Source: Ceratopteris richardii
Taxonomy: Eukaryota > Streptophyta > Polypodiopsida > Polypodiales > Pteridaceae
Reading direction: 5' to 3'
Assembly: GCA_020310875.1 (NCBI GenBank)
Contig: CM035428.1
Span: 102,560,161 to 102,624,160 of the forward strand
DNA: 64,000 nucleotides
Below, piece after piece: positions 1 to 10,486 of this stretch. Position 1 is the stretch's first letter. Each line of letters begins with the position of its first letter. Below the pieces are notes generated by a model that made no database searches, was not told the DNA's origin, and saw only the letters and a list, made by a program, of their open reading frames with translations. Position numbers and translations under genes: made by a program.

Positions 1-1765
1 CAGACTTTAGGGTAAAGTGCAAAAAATTATCAAACTATATCATCTTCAAGGAAGGTACTATGGTGGATCACAACAAAGTTAAAGTTGTATTGCAAGCCCC
101 ATTGCCAAAATCATTGATTTTTGGGTCAAATTTGGTGGCATGGTCATCACTTATGTTGTCTCGCTCATATTGTCATACTATTCATTCGCTTCACTCATGT
201 CAAAACTGGAGATTTTCTATGGGATGTGGAATGCAATTTAGCCTTTCGTAGGTTAAAGTGCTTCTAAATAGGTGACCAATGTTGCAAGCCCTAGATCGGA
301 ATCATCTACCGATGTGTTTTGATGCAAAAGCAAGCTACTCTTTCAACCACCAAATGTAACTTGTACTTCAAAAAATTATCATTAGATGTGAATTTGTATT
401 TGTAAACTAATCCACATAAAAAAACATTCTAATCTTTTAAGAAAATATTGGTTCCCAAGTATCATCATTATAGATGGAATCGAATTCTTCTTTGTTGATG
501 AGTTCTCATTTCTGATGATCATATGCTTGGGCTAAATTTGTGTAACTCATAGGATCATTTGATGAATTGATAGAGAGATTTCTAAGAATAAAAAAAATCA
601 TTCTGGTGGATGTGTGACTTGGGTAGATCATAGAAGAGTCCCTTGAATTGGATCTAGAGTTGTACCAACATCTAGTAAGGAGGAGTTTCTAAAATTGAAA
701 TCTCCATCAAGTTCAAAATCAAATTTGGATCCTAACTCAACAATTGAATTAAAGTCATGCCATGGAGGAATATCCTTCAAGCTTTGGGCTCCTTATGCAT
801 TTTTGCTTACTCTTCAAGCTTTGAGTTCCTTATGCATTTTTTCCTTATTAAAGATGATTTTGTTGCTCTAAATCAGGTTTCTAGATCCAAAATCTCACAT
901 TATATATCCGAATTGATTACCTAAGCCTACTTGAAGAAAACACACATCTTGGACTTTGAATCTAGATTATATCATAGATGTGCATATATTTCATAGTGAA
1001 AAACATAGATGATCAGAGTTTGGGAAACTTACTAGTCCATATCTCTCGAGATAATTTGAATTATTTGGATGTATATGCTATAAATTCATCAACTGGACCA
1101 TAATTAGTACTAGCTTGACTCAAAATCCTCAAGTTGGGTCTGCATGATGAAATATTGAGATTAATGAGTCTTAAATATTTTGATTCATCCACTCTTCTCT
1201 TCTTACAATAGAGTCTTAACCTTCAAGCTTATATCAATCTCTATTATTGCAAACCCGATTCTCAACAGTGAAGAACACATCATCATGTGAATTTATAGGT
1301 TAATCCCATACCTTTTGTATAACCTCATCAATGAAGGTGATGAAATACAATGCACTACTAGATATTTAGGTGGGCATTAATTAACATAAACTTATAAGAA
1401 CTTAGCTTTTTCTTGGGTACCTTTAAAAATGAATTGCACATTTCTTATCTGTTTGTTGCATTAAAAAAATTCATATACCATAAAATACGACGAGGCTAAC
1501 TTTGGAAGACATCCGTAGTAAATCATAACTCCATGACATATGCGATAAAAATCCATGGTACATCTCTTCCAACGATTATTATATGATCAAAACTAGATGT
1601 TCTCTCTAAAAAAGGGTAGGTGATACATCTTGATGCCTTTGTCAATAGTCATCATCTAATTATTGATTAGAAAGGATTGATCATAAAGTTTTATTATAGA
1701 TCATCCAATTAGCTTTCCAACATATACTTTAGGTCACTTAAGGAACATGTCACATGTTCCTCACC
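1..1765. other. Non-coding stretch, nothing recognised
   Basis: AT-rich DNA in which I find no convincing gene, retroelement domain or RNA. The only open frames are short and lack motifs. A short imperfect duplication lies near 776-840, where two phrases about the rapid sequence ccttatgcattttt follow one another. The stretch ends at a partial LTR of copia family B (1766). Confidence 0.5.
1742..1760. repeat. Perfect 19-bp palindrome
   Basis: The arms GGAACATGT and ACATGTTCC flank a single C. It lies six bases upstream of the B1 LTR stub. It could be a protein-binding dyad or chance; nothing else supports a role. Confidence 0.4.
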
Positions 1766-1788
1766 TATTGATATACTTAGGTAGTGAT
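1766..1788 (+). repeat. 5' stub of the copia B1 LTR
   Basis: The sequence tattgatatacttaggtag followed by GTGAT matches the start of the family B LTR seen at 31641 and 36144 (TGTTGATATATTTTGGTAG). The terminal TG has decayed to TA. The match stops exactly where element A begins, and the B LTR resumes at 8486. Element A therefore inserted into this LTR. Confidence 0.8.
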
Positions 1789-2933
1789 TGTTGAAGATAA
1801 ATGTACAAGCTCATTTTCATATGAGCCATGCTTGGATAAATATACCAAATATAAAGATAAAGGAAAAGTAGAGGAAAAAAAGGAAAAAATAAGAAAAGAA
1901 AAAGTCTAGTCAAAACTTCATGATGAGTAAGAGATACAATATCTTGCCTTGTAGTTAGTAGCATGTAGTGGAGAAAGTGGTGAGTTAAGAAGGAGGCACA
2001 AACTTCTTCACATGCTCATTGGTTATAAAAGTGAAGTGGGAGCACATTTAAAAGAAGGAGAGAAAGAGGCAAGAGCTCCCAGTAGTCGGATCTAGCCATT
2101 TTTTCATTTTGGCTTTCCCTTAGACTCCTTCCAGCCGCACGTCAGTTTGTACACAGCTCTGTTGCAGAGCTCATATCTCAGTGCATATGTAACCATTTTG
2201 TGCGTTTAAGCACTCATTGGAAATCTTATCTTGTGCACTTTGTGCATATCAAATGTATCTTTGAAAGCTTATGTAATTTGTGAGATATCAGTGAAAGAGT
2301 GAACTCCAATTTTTCAGTATACCTATGTAGATAGGTAGTCTATTTTGGTCAGTTCAGTTTCCCAACCAAAACACATCCAAATTTCGTGATTTTTGTCTTG
2401 TTGGAAAGCTATTGGCATCTTATTTCAGTCTCTCAAATATCTTATTGAGACCATTTATATTCTGTGAGATATCGGTCAGATAGTAAAGTCTAGTTTTATA
2501 GTGTACTTATGTGTGCAGGTGGTCTATCTTGGTGAGTTGAATTTCCTGATTAAAACTCATCCAAATTACTTGTTTTTTATCTTTTTGGAAAGCTATTTGT
2601 TTCTACGTTCTCTATATCAAATATCTTTCTCAAAGGGTATATATTCATAGAGTTATCAGTCCGAGAGTGAAGCTCAGTTCTTTAGCATATCTGTGTGGAC
2701 AGGTAGGTCATCTTTGACAATTGTGTTTCCTAATCAAAACTTGTCCAAATTAAGACACTTATAGCTTGTTAGAAAGCTCTCTTTGTCTAATTTGATTGAC
2801 TAAATTCTCAAGTCCATTTGAGTTTTGTATTGAGAGCAGCAAGCTATCTAAGGTGCAGATTTTTGTCCAAGTGCTGGACATACAAGGGTTCACTACACAC
2901 TTCCGTTGCGCATAGGAGAACTCATTCTCCACA
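1789..2933 (+). repeat. 5' LTR of element A
   Basis: It is 1145 bp long, bounded by TG and CA, and aligns without gaps to 7341-8485. A TATA-like ttaaaag lies near 2048-2054, a plausible U3 promoter. Its second half is built from three diverged copies of a unit of about 183 bp (see separate entry). Confidence 0.95.
2281..2830 (+). repeat. Three diverged ~183-bp units inside the A LTR
   Basis: Units start near 2281, 2465 and 2648. Each carries in the same order a tgagatatc-like start, a 'gtgaa/gtaaa' phrase, a gtagatagg-like phrase, a phrase ending tccaaatt, and ttggaaagct. A partial fourth unit seems to precede them (ttggaaatct at 2217). The 3' LTR has the same arrangement, so the triplication predates this insertion. 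Confidence 0.7.
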
Positions 2934-2935
2934 GT

Positions 2936-2947
2936 TGGTATCAGAGC
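2936..2947 (+). other. Primer binding site, tRNA-iMet
   Basis: TGGTATCAGAGC, two bases after the 5' LTR, is complementary to the 3' end of plant initiator methionine tRNA, the usual primer of copia elements. Confidence 0.93.
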
Positions 2948-3091
2948 AAACTTGGTATTGAAGCTTCATCAACAGAGCTGGAGGTGAAGCAAAGCAAAAG
3001 AGGAGCTACAAAAGAAGAAGGAGCTTCACAAACGCAAGAGCAAAGGACTATAACTATTCGAGGTAACTCTCAAAGTCTTTGATACTCTTCA

Positions 3092-4053
3092 ATGGATGAC
3101 TTGGGTCAACAAGTAGAGAAGTTGGACAAGGATAACTATCCCGTGTGGAAGTTTAGAATGACCAACTACCTAATGGGCAAGGATTATGGGGTATTGTGAG
3201 CGGCGATGATGCTCAACCTCAAATCAATCAAGCTATGGCCACCGAAGTCCAAAGGAGGCAAGCAAAAGAATGGGAAGAGAGGAATAGGAGAGTCATGTTC
3301 CTCATTTTTCAAGTCATTAATAATGCCATGGTAGGTCATATTCAACATCTAGAGAAAGCTAGGGATGCTTGGGAAGCTCTTGAAAGGATGTATTCAACAA
3401 ATACCAAAGCTAGGAAACTTCAACTCAAGAATGAGTTGAACACAATCAAGAAAAGTTCGAGTCAATCCATAGCTGAATATACTTTGAAGATTAAGGAGCT
3501 AAGCGATGCTTTAGCTTCTATTGGCACAACGGTTGAAGACGAAGATCTTGTGTGTTATACTCTCAATGGCTTGAGAGAAGATGGAAGATGGAAGCCTTTT
3601 ATAACTTCCATTAACTTGAAAGATGTATATCCAGGTTTTGCACAACTAATCCCTCATCTTGTCACAGAAGAGCTTAGCTTCGGTGGTCCCAAAGGAAAGG
3701 ACAACCACAACCAAATGTTATGTGCAGGTTGAGGTAAAGGAAGAAACTCAAGAGGAGGCTCAAGAGGAAAAGGAAGAGGTCACAACCACTCCAACTACAA
3801 TCAAAACAATTCGGAAGATAACAAGGATGCATCAAATGCCAACACACAAGGAAGAGGTCGAGGTAGAAGTAGAGGAAGAGGTCGAAGCTCCTACAATTCT
3901 CATAAACGTATAACATGCTATCATTGTGGTAAAGTAGGACACTATGCTAGTGATTGTTGGCTGAAGAATGGAAGACCAAATGGAGGCAATCAAAGGAACC
4001 AAAGCAACTATGCAAGCACCTCAAGTGAAGGAAGCAAGGACACACTACTTGCA
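3092..4053 (+). pseudogene. Element A gag (nucleocapsid), broken
   Basis: The capsid/nucleocapsid part of the copia polyprotein. The likely start at 3092 opens MDDLGQQVEKLDKDNYPVWK, typical of plant copia gag. A 1-base loss near 3185 shifts the frame, so the first frame stops at 3197 and the body continues in another frame. The body holds the gag helices and a basic Gly/Arg-rich segment (about 3733-3890). It then has a CCHC zinc knuckle at 3916-3957 (C-x2-C-x4-H-x4-C) for RNA packaging. An in-frame TGA at 3730 falls where an Arg CGA is expected in the RG-rich run. Confidence 0.9.
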
Positions 4054-5769
4054 ATGAGACATGAGTATAGAAGCTCTTGTGAAGATGACAAAAAATGGTA
4101 CATTGATTCAGGTTGTAGTAACCATATGTCATGCCAAGGAAGCTTGTTCACTAATCTACAGGTACCAAGTGGAAAAGGATGTGTCGAAACAGGTGATGAT
4201 ACTCAACACATGATTGAACACATTGGAGATATAAGGCTTGGAGATACAAGCAGAGCAAAGGTACTATCTAATGTTCTTCATGTTCCTACAATTTCAAAGA
4301 ACTTGATTTCAGTAGGACAAATGGTAGAGAAGGGTTATCATGTCATATTCAATGAGAATGGGTGCTTCATAAAGAATCCAAAAGAAGGCTTCAAGGTCAT
4401 TGCTCGAGGTAGAAGAGAAGGAAGGATGTTCACTTTGGATGTCCAACATCCACATGGAAAGGTCATGTACATTCAATGTGGGAACAAGAAGATTTCAGAG
4501 CTGGACTTATGGCACAAAAGAATAGGACACATCAACATTCCAAAGCTGAAGGACATGAGCAAACATGAAGTGGTAAGAGGTCTTCCAAAATTTAATAGCA
4601 TTGGACTACATGAGTTATGTGAAGCTTGTCAACTAGGAAAGCAAACGAGGTAGCCATTCAAAAGGAGCAATTATGTGGCTCCAAATGTCTTGTACTTGAT
4701 ACATACGGATGTATGGGGACCAACCCAAGAGGCATCAATGGCTGGTAATAGATTTTTTTTCACCTTCATTGATGATCACTCAAGAAAGGTATGGCTGTTT
4801 TGTATGAAGCAAAAATCAGAGGTGTTTTCTATATTCAAAAGATTCAAAACTGAAGTTGAAAAGGAAACAGGAAGGTCTATCAAAACCTTAAGGTCTGATG
4901 GTGGAGGAGAATACTTCTCCAAAGAATTTTTAGATTTTCTACAAGAGAATGGGATCAAAAGGCAATTCACTTGTAGGTATACACCACAACAAAATGGAGT
5001 AGCTGAGAGGAAAAATAGGCAAATTGCTGAAATTGCAAGATGCATGCTCAACGAGATGAAGGTACCATTGTACTATTGGGCTGAAGCTACCACAACCGCC
5101 ATTTACTTGATGAATAGGTGCACAACATCGGGAATACATCACTTGACTCCAGAAGAGGTATATTCCGGTAAGAAACCTGATCTTACACACCTCAAAGTTT
5201 TTGGATGTGTTTGCTTTGTTCACATTCCACAAGAAGTTAGAACAAAGATGGAACCAAGATAAAAAAAATGCATTTTCATCGGCTACTCGACGGAGCAAAA
5301 AGGATACAAGTGTTACAACCCTAGAACAAAGGAATTAAGAGTCTCGCGAGATGTGGTCTTTGATGAACTAAGACCATGGTATGAAGATAAAGGAAAGGAA
5401 AAGATTCTTGAAGAAGATTGTGATGATTATGCAGGAACAAATCAAAGAGAAGTTCAACAATCAAGCACAAAGGCTTCAGATCCAGAGGCATCTACATCAA
5501 ATGAAGAATGTTCAACATGGAGGGGGAGCCATTCTTTGTCTCCAAATTCAGCTCATAGTAGAGCCAAAGATGTAAGTGCTACTCCAAACAGTGAGGTAGA
5601 TGCAAGTGAAGAAGAATATGAAGAGGTAATCACTCCGATGGTAAAGCTAAATAGGTTAAAGAAGCAACTCTCTAAAGGCAATGAAAGAAGATCTTCAAGG
5701 ACAAGGTATCCAACACAAAGGTTGAGTTATGATAGTTTTATGGCGACACATTTTGCATACATGATGTAG
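4054..5769 (+). pseudogene. Element A protease and integrase, with stops
   Basis: The aspartic protease active site (IDSGCSNHM; DSG at 4105-4113) is preserved. A GAG-pre-integrase zinc region with H-x3-H and C-x2-C (about 4500-4650) precedes the integrase core. The core has Asp at 4708, Asp at 4897 (RSDGGGEYF) and Glu at 5005 (NGVAERKN), giving D-D35-E. The C-terminal part is an acidic linker (5353-5769). In-frame stops at 4651 (TAG), 5260 (TAA) and 5767 (TAG) break it without a frame change. The two TAGs are explicable as CAG to TAG. Confidence 0.92.
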
Positions 5770-5835
5770 GTTATCAAAGACAAAGAGCCTGAGACATATG
5801 AAGAATCTTGCACACAAAAGGAATGGAAGCAAGCT

Positions 5836-7299
5836 ATGAAAGAGGAGATCAAAGCTCTCAAAGATAATCACACATGGGAGCTAGTGCCAAAGAAAGAAGG
5901 TATGAAGATTGTTCCAAACAAATGGGTGTTTAAAGTAAAGAGGAATGCTGATGGTTCACTAGCTAGATATAAAGCTAGATTAGTTGCCAAAGGATTTAAA
6001 CAAACACAAGGCATAGATTATGATGAAGTTTTCAGCCCCGTTGCAAAGATGGGAACTATCCGAACCTTAATAGCAATTGGTGCTTCAAGGAGATGGCCAT
6101 TATATCAACTCGACATAAAAAATGCTTTTCTTAATGGAGAACTACAAGAAGAGGTATACATGAGTCAACCGATTGGATTTGAGGATGAAAACCATCCAAA
6201 TTTTGTTTGCAGGTTGAAGAAGGCACTTTATGGCTTGAAGCAAGCACCAAGAGCATGGAATCAGAGATTGGTAGAGTATCTAACTAAGTGTGGATACAAC
6301 CCAAGTAGTGCAGATCCTTCGTTGTACATGAAGAAGGAAGAAAATAGAGAGGTATATATTTGCATATACGTCGATGACCTCATCATAACAGGAAATGATG
6401 TTACAGGGATTAAAGATATCAAAAGGAAGCTTGGTTAGGAGTTTAAAATTTCAGATCTTGGAGAGCTGAAATATTTTTTAGGAATTGAAGTTGTTTATGG
6501 AAAGAGTGGCATCTACTTGATGCAAAGGAAGTACTTGTTGGATGTTCTTTTCAGATTTGGAATGAGTGAATGCAAACCACTCACTCAACCCATGGACACA
6601 AATACAAATATTTGTTCAAATGATGGAGAACCATTGGAAGATCTAACGACATACAAAAGCATTGTAGGATCATTGATCTATGCAAACATTACAAGACCTG
6701 ATTTGTCTTATGTTGTTGGTGTACTTTCTCAGTTTATGCAAGCCCCAACAAGTGAACACTTAAATTCAGCCAAGAGAGTGTTGAGATACATAAAGCATAC
6801 AGTTGATCGTGCTTTGTTTTACAAGTTTGATGAAGAATTGCAGGTCAAAGGCTTTAGTGATGCTAATTGGGCAGGCTCAAAGGAAGATAGAAGATCAACC
6901 TCAGGTTATGTGTTCATGATAGGAAGCAAACCTATCACGTGGAGCTCAAAGAAACAACCTATTGTTGCACTTTCATCTATGGAGGATGAATACAGAGGAT
7001 TAGCATTTGCCACATGTGAAGCAATGTGGATTAAAAAGCTTTTGGCTGATCTTGGAGTGCAAGTTGGAACCATCCCTATATATGGTGATAACATGTCAAG
7101 TATCTACTTGGAAAGCAATCCTATGTTTCATGCAAGGAGCAAGCACATAGAGGTCCACTACCATTATGTAAGGGAGAAGGTGCTGAGCAAAGATGTGGAG
7201 ATAAAGTTCATTAGAATCAAAGAGCAAGTTGCAGATATTTTTACAAAGTTCTTGGATGCTTCTAAACTCAAAGGCTTCAAGGATGTGATAAATTTGTAG
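5836..7299 (+). pseudogene. Element A reverse transcriptase and RNase H
   Basis: Same frame as the upstream parts. The copia RT palm shows KWVFKVKR, ARLVAKGFKQ, LDIKNAFLNG and the catalytic YVDD box (6367-6378). RNase H follows from about 6840 (FSDANWAG, then STSGYVFM, then the SKHIEVHYHYVRE end). The expected SDADWAG reads SDANWAG, an Asp to Asn change. A TAG at 6436 lies between YVDD and the thumb. The natural stop is at 7297-7299, shortly before the polypurine tract. Confidence 0.93.
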
Positions 7300-7330
7300 G
7301 ACATGGATGAAGATAACTCCCAAATGAGCT

Positions 7331-7340
7331 TGAGGGGGAG
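7331..7340 (+). other. Polypurine tract of element A
   Basis: TGAGGGGGAG directly abuts the 3' LTR and would prime plus-strand DNA synthesis. Confidence 0.9.
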
Positions 7341-8485
7341 TGTTGAAGATAAATGTACAAGCTCATTTTCATATGAGGCATGATTGGATAAATTTACCAA
7401 ATATAAAGATAAAGGAAAAGTAGAGGAAAAAAAGGAAAAAATAAGAAAAGAAAAAGTCTAGTCAAAACTTCATGATGAGTAAGAGATACAATATCTTGCC
7501 TTGTAGTTAGTAGCATGTAGTGGAGAAAGTGGTGAGTTAAGAAGGAGGCACAAACTTCTTCACATGCTCATTGGTTCTAAAAGTGAAGTGGGAGCACATT
7601 TAAAAGAAGGAGAGAAAGAGGTAAGAACTCCCAGTAGTCGGATCTAGCCATTTTGTCATTTTGGCTTTCCCTTAGACTCCTTCCAGCCGCACGTCAGTTT
7701 GTACATAGCTCTGTTGCAGAGTTCATATCTCAGTGCATATGTAACCAGTTTGTGCATTTCATCACTCGTTGGAAAGCTTATCTTGTGCACTTTCTTCATA
7801 TCAAATATCTCTTTGAAATCTTATGTAATTTGTGAGATATCAGTGAAAGAGTGAACTCCAGTTTTCCAGTATACCTATGTAGATAGGTAGTCTATTTTGG
7901 TCGGTTCAGTTTCCTCACCAAAACATATCCAACTTTTGTGATTTTTGTCTTGTTGGAAAGCTCTTGGCATCTACTTTCAGTGTCTCAAATATCTTATTGA
8001 GATCATTTATATTTTGTGAGATATCTGTCAGATAGTAAAGTCCAATTTTATAGTGTACTTATGTGTGCAGGTGGTCTATCTTGGTGAGTTAAGTTTCTTG
8101 ATCAAAACGCATCCAAATTACTTGTTTTTTATCTTGTTGGAAAGATATTTGTGTCTAATTTCTTTATATCAAATATCTTTCTCAAAGGATATATATTCAT
8201 AGAGTTATCAGTCCGAGAGTGAAGCTCAGTTCTTTAGCATATCTGTGTGGATAGGTAGGTCATCTTTGACAGTTGTGTTTCCTAATCAAAACTTCTCCAA
8301 ATTAAGTCATTTATAGCTTGTTAGAAAGCTCTCTTTGTTTAATTTGATTGACTAAAGTCGCAAGTCCATTTGAGTTTTGTATTGAGAGCAGCAAGCTATC
8401 TAAGGTTTAGATGTTTGTCCAAGTGCTGGACATACAAGGGTTCACTACACACTTCCGTTGCGCATAGGAGAACTCATTCTCCACA
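7341..8485 (+). repeat. 3' LTR of element A
   Basis: It is 1145 bp and collinear with 1789-2933, with roughly 60 substitutions. It is followed at once by the second GTGAT target copy and the rest of the B1 LTR. Confidence 0.95.
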
Positions 8486-8599
8486 GTGATGTGTATGAAA
8501 CACTTGGACCGTCGGGGAATTTTTTCCCTCTTTAGGAGGTTTTTTCTCCCCGGCTTGTATATACACCTATAACCCTAACCGGTTACTTATGTTTCATAG

Positions 8600-9280
8600 C
8601 TAAGGATGCTTGGGATACACTTACCAATTTATACCAAGCAAGGAATGAGGCTCATGTTGCTTACCTCCAAAAACAGTTGGAGAATGAGCACATGAATGAA
8701 CGAGATTCCATGGATAGTTTTCTGACAAGGATCAAAGATTTGAAGGAATAGTTCATTTTTGTTGATGAAGTCTTGCTTGACAGTTCACTTTTGCAGACTG
8801 TTTTGAATGGTCTTCCTGATTCATATAAGAGTTTTGCTTCTACTCTTCATTTGATGATGAAGCCAATCCAAATGCCTTGGCATTTGAGGAGTTAGTCTCT
8901 ATTCCGTTGCAAGAAGATTAGTCTAGGCAAAAGAAGTCCATTATGTATGTTGCAGATCAAGCTTTATTGGCTAGCCAGAAGGGCAAAGGTAAATGGAGCT
9001 CTTCTACTAGTAAGTAGAAATGTGCAAATTTACACAATCAAAGAAAGATGACATAGACGAAAAAATAGAAAAGTAAAAATTCTTCTACAAATACTATAAA
9101 GGAAATGACCATGTCATAAAGAGTTGTCCAAAACTGGCTACTAAAGAGGCGAGGAAGAAAGAGTCTAGAATGGTTGTTGTAGAAGCCTCTACACCCAAAA
9201 TAGAGTCTGCTAATCTTGTGTAGAATGGAGAATGGGCATTTACCACTGTTTGCAGTTATGACCCATCTTCTCATGAACAG
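8600..9280 (+). pseudogene. B1 gag fragment
   Basis: It matches the B4 gag in order: AKDAWDTLTxLYQARNEA, the KQLExEHMNE phrase, SLLQTVLNGLPDSYK-like sequence, then a decayed basic segment. A CCHC-like knuckle lies near 9080-9130 (tactataaaggaaatgacc). Stops and frame changes are frequent. Confidence 0.75.
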
Positions 9281-9283
9281 TGT

Positions 9284-9848
9284 ATGTATGTAGTAGACTC
9301 AGATGTTTGGTACTTTGATAGTGGGGCAACCAAACATATTACCTCGCAGCATAATTTCTTCACTTCACTAGAACCTGTCCCTACAGGGAATACTATCACA
9401 TGCACCAACAACTCATCTTATCCTATCATGGGAGTTGGTAAGATCATTTTAACTACTGTTGATGGTAGTTCTTTTACATCGGTGCATGCTTTATTTGTGC
9501 CAGGGATCAAGAAGAATCTATTATTGTTTTAGCTTTAGCCAAGATTGGCTTGGTTGTGAAATTTGTCGATGACAGATGTACAATTCATGATCTATCAAAT
9601 GGCAACATCATTATTGCTTCTGGCATTTTATGTCGTGGGTTGTATATGCTCATAGACTATGAAAAATCTGTGAATGATTCAAGATGTGTAGTACATGATT
9701 CTCAGGCTATGTCAGATGCAAAGCTTTGGCATGGACACTTTGGTCATCTAAATTTTGCTAGTTTGCTATACTTGCAGAAATCTGAAATGATGCCCTCTTT
9801 GCCCAAACTTGTGGCACCTAGTAAACATGTCTTTGAAGAGTGTATTTT
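9284..9848 (+). pseudogene. B1 protease and pre-integrase, first copy
   Basis: The active-site motif WYFDSGATKHIT is intact near 9310. The GIKKNLL phrase and the zinc-domain start (AKLWHGHFGHLNF) follow. A frame break lies near 9530. From 9362 onward the segment is repeated at 9994. Confidence 0.82.
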
Positions 9849-9992
9849 GGGAATATTGTCCCTATAGGGAATATTGTCCCTATAGGGAATATTGTCCCTA
9901 TAGGGAATATTGTCCCTTTAGGGAATACGTGTCCCTATAGGGAATATTGTCCCTTTAGGGAATACATGTCCCTATAGGGAATATTGTCCCTT
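9849..9992 (+). repeat. Tandem array, 8 units of 18-19 bp
   Basis: The unit is gggaatattgtccctata with variants gggaatacgtgtccctata and gggaatacatgtccctata. Unit joins form the palindrome ttccctatagggaa. The array sits exactly between two copies of a ~490-bp B1 segment. A related phrase, gtccctacagggaatac, starts each copy, so the array probably grew from it. Confidence 0.95.
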
Positions 9993-9993
9993 A

Positions 9994-10486
9994 ACTTCAC
10001 TAGATCTTGTCCCTACAAGGAATACTATCACAAGCACCAACAACTCCTCTTATCCTATCATGGGAGTTGGTAAGATCATTCTAACTACTGCTGATGGTAG
10101 TTCTTTTACATTGTTGGATGCTTTATTTGTGCTAGGTATCAAGAAGAAACTATTATCAGTTTCAACTTTAGCCAAGATTGGCTTGGTTGTGAAATTTTTT
10201 GATGATAGATGTACGATTCATGATCTATCAAATGGCAATGTCATTATTGCTTCTAGCATTTTATGTCGTGGGTTGTATAAGCTCATAGACTATGAAAAAT
10301 TTGTGAATGATTAAACGTGCAATACATGATTCTCAGGCTATGTCAGATGCAAAGCTTTGGCGTGCACACTTTGTTCATATGAAATTTGCTAGTTTGCTAT
10401 GCTTGCAAAAATCTGAAATGCTGTCCTCTTTGCCCAAACTTGAGGCACCTGGTAAACATGTCTTTGAGGACTGTGTTTTGGGTAAA
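9994..10486 (+). repeat. Second copy of a ~490-bp B1 segment
   Basis: From acttcactagatcttg to the phrase gttttggg this repeats 9362-9848 (GVGKIILTT, GIKKxLLS, SNGNVIIAS, GKHVFEDC). It carries its own substitutions. It continues into integrase sequence, whereas the first copy runs into the tandem array. Confidence 0.9.

Larger units (their letters stand above)
1789..8485 (+). mobile_element. Complete Ty1/copia retrotransposon, family A
   Basis: This is a full-length 6.7-kb LTR retrotransposon. It has 1145-bp LTRs (1789-2933 and 7341-8485) that start TGTTGAAG and end TCCACA, an initiator-Met tRNA primer site, and a polypurine tract abutting the 3' LTR. A 5-bp target duplication, GTGAT, lies at 1784-1788 and 8486-8490. 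Domain order gag, protease, integrase, reverse transcriptase, RNase H places it in Ty1/copia. The polyprotein is non-functional: one frameshift and five in-frame stops. By eye the LTRs differ at about 60 positions with no indels, about 5%, so the insertion is not recent. It is nested in copia B1. Confidence 0.97.

Noticed and set aside
3674..3916. Minus-strand frame of 80 codons opposite gag
   Set aside because: It is the complement of the Arg/Gly- and Glu-rich gag repeat; the plus strand has the zinc knuckle and copia order.
9849..9992. CRISPR-like array
   Set aside because: Units are contiguous with no unique spacers and lie inside a plant retroelement; it is a minisatellite.
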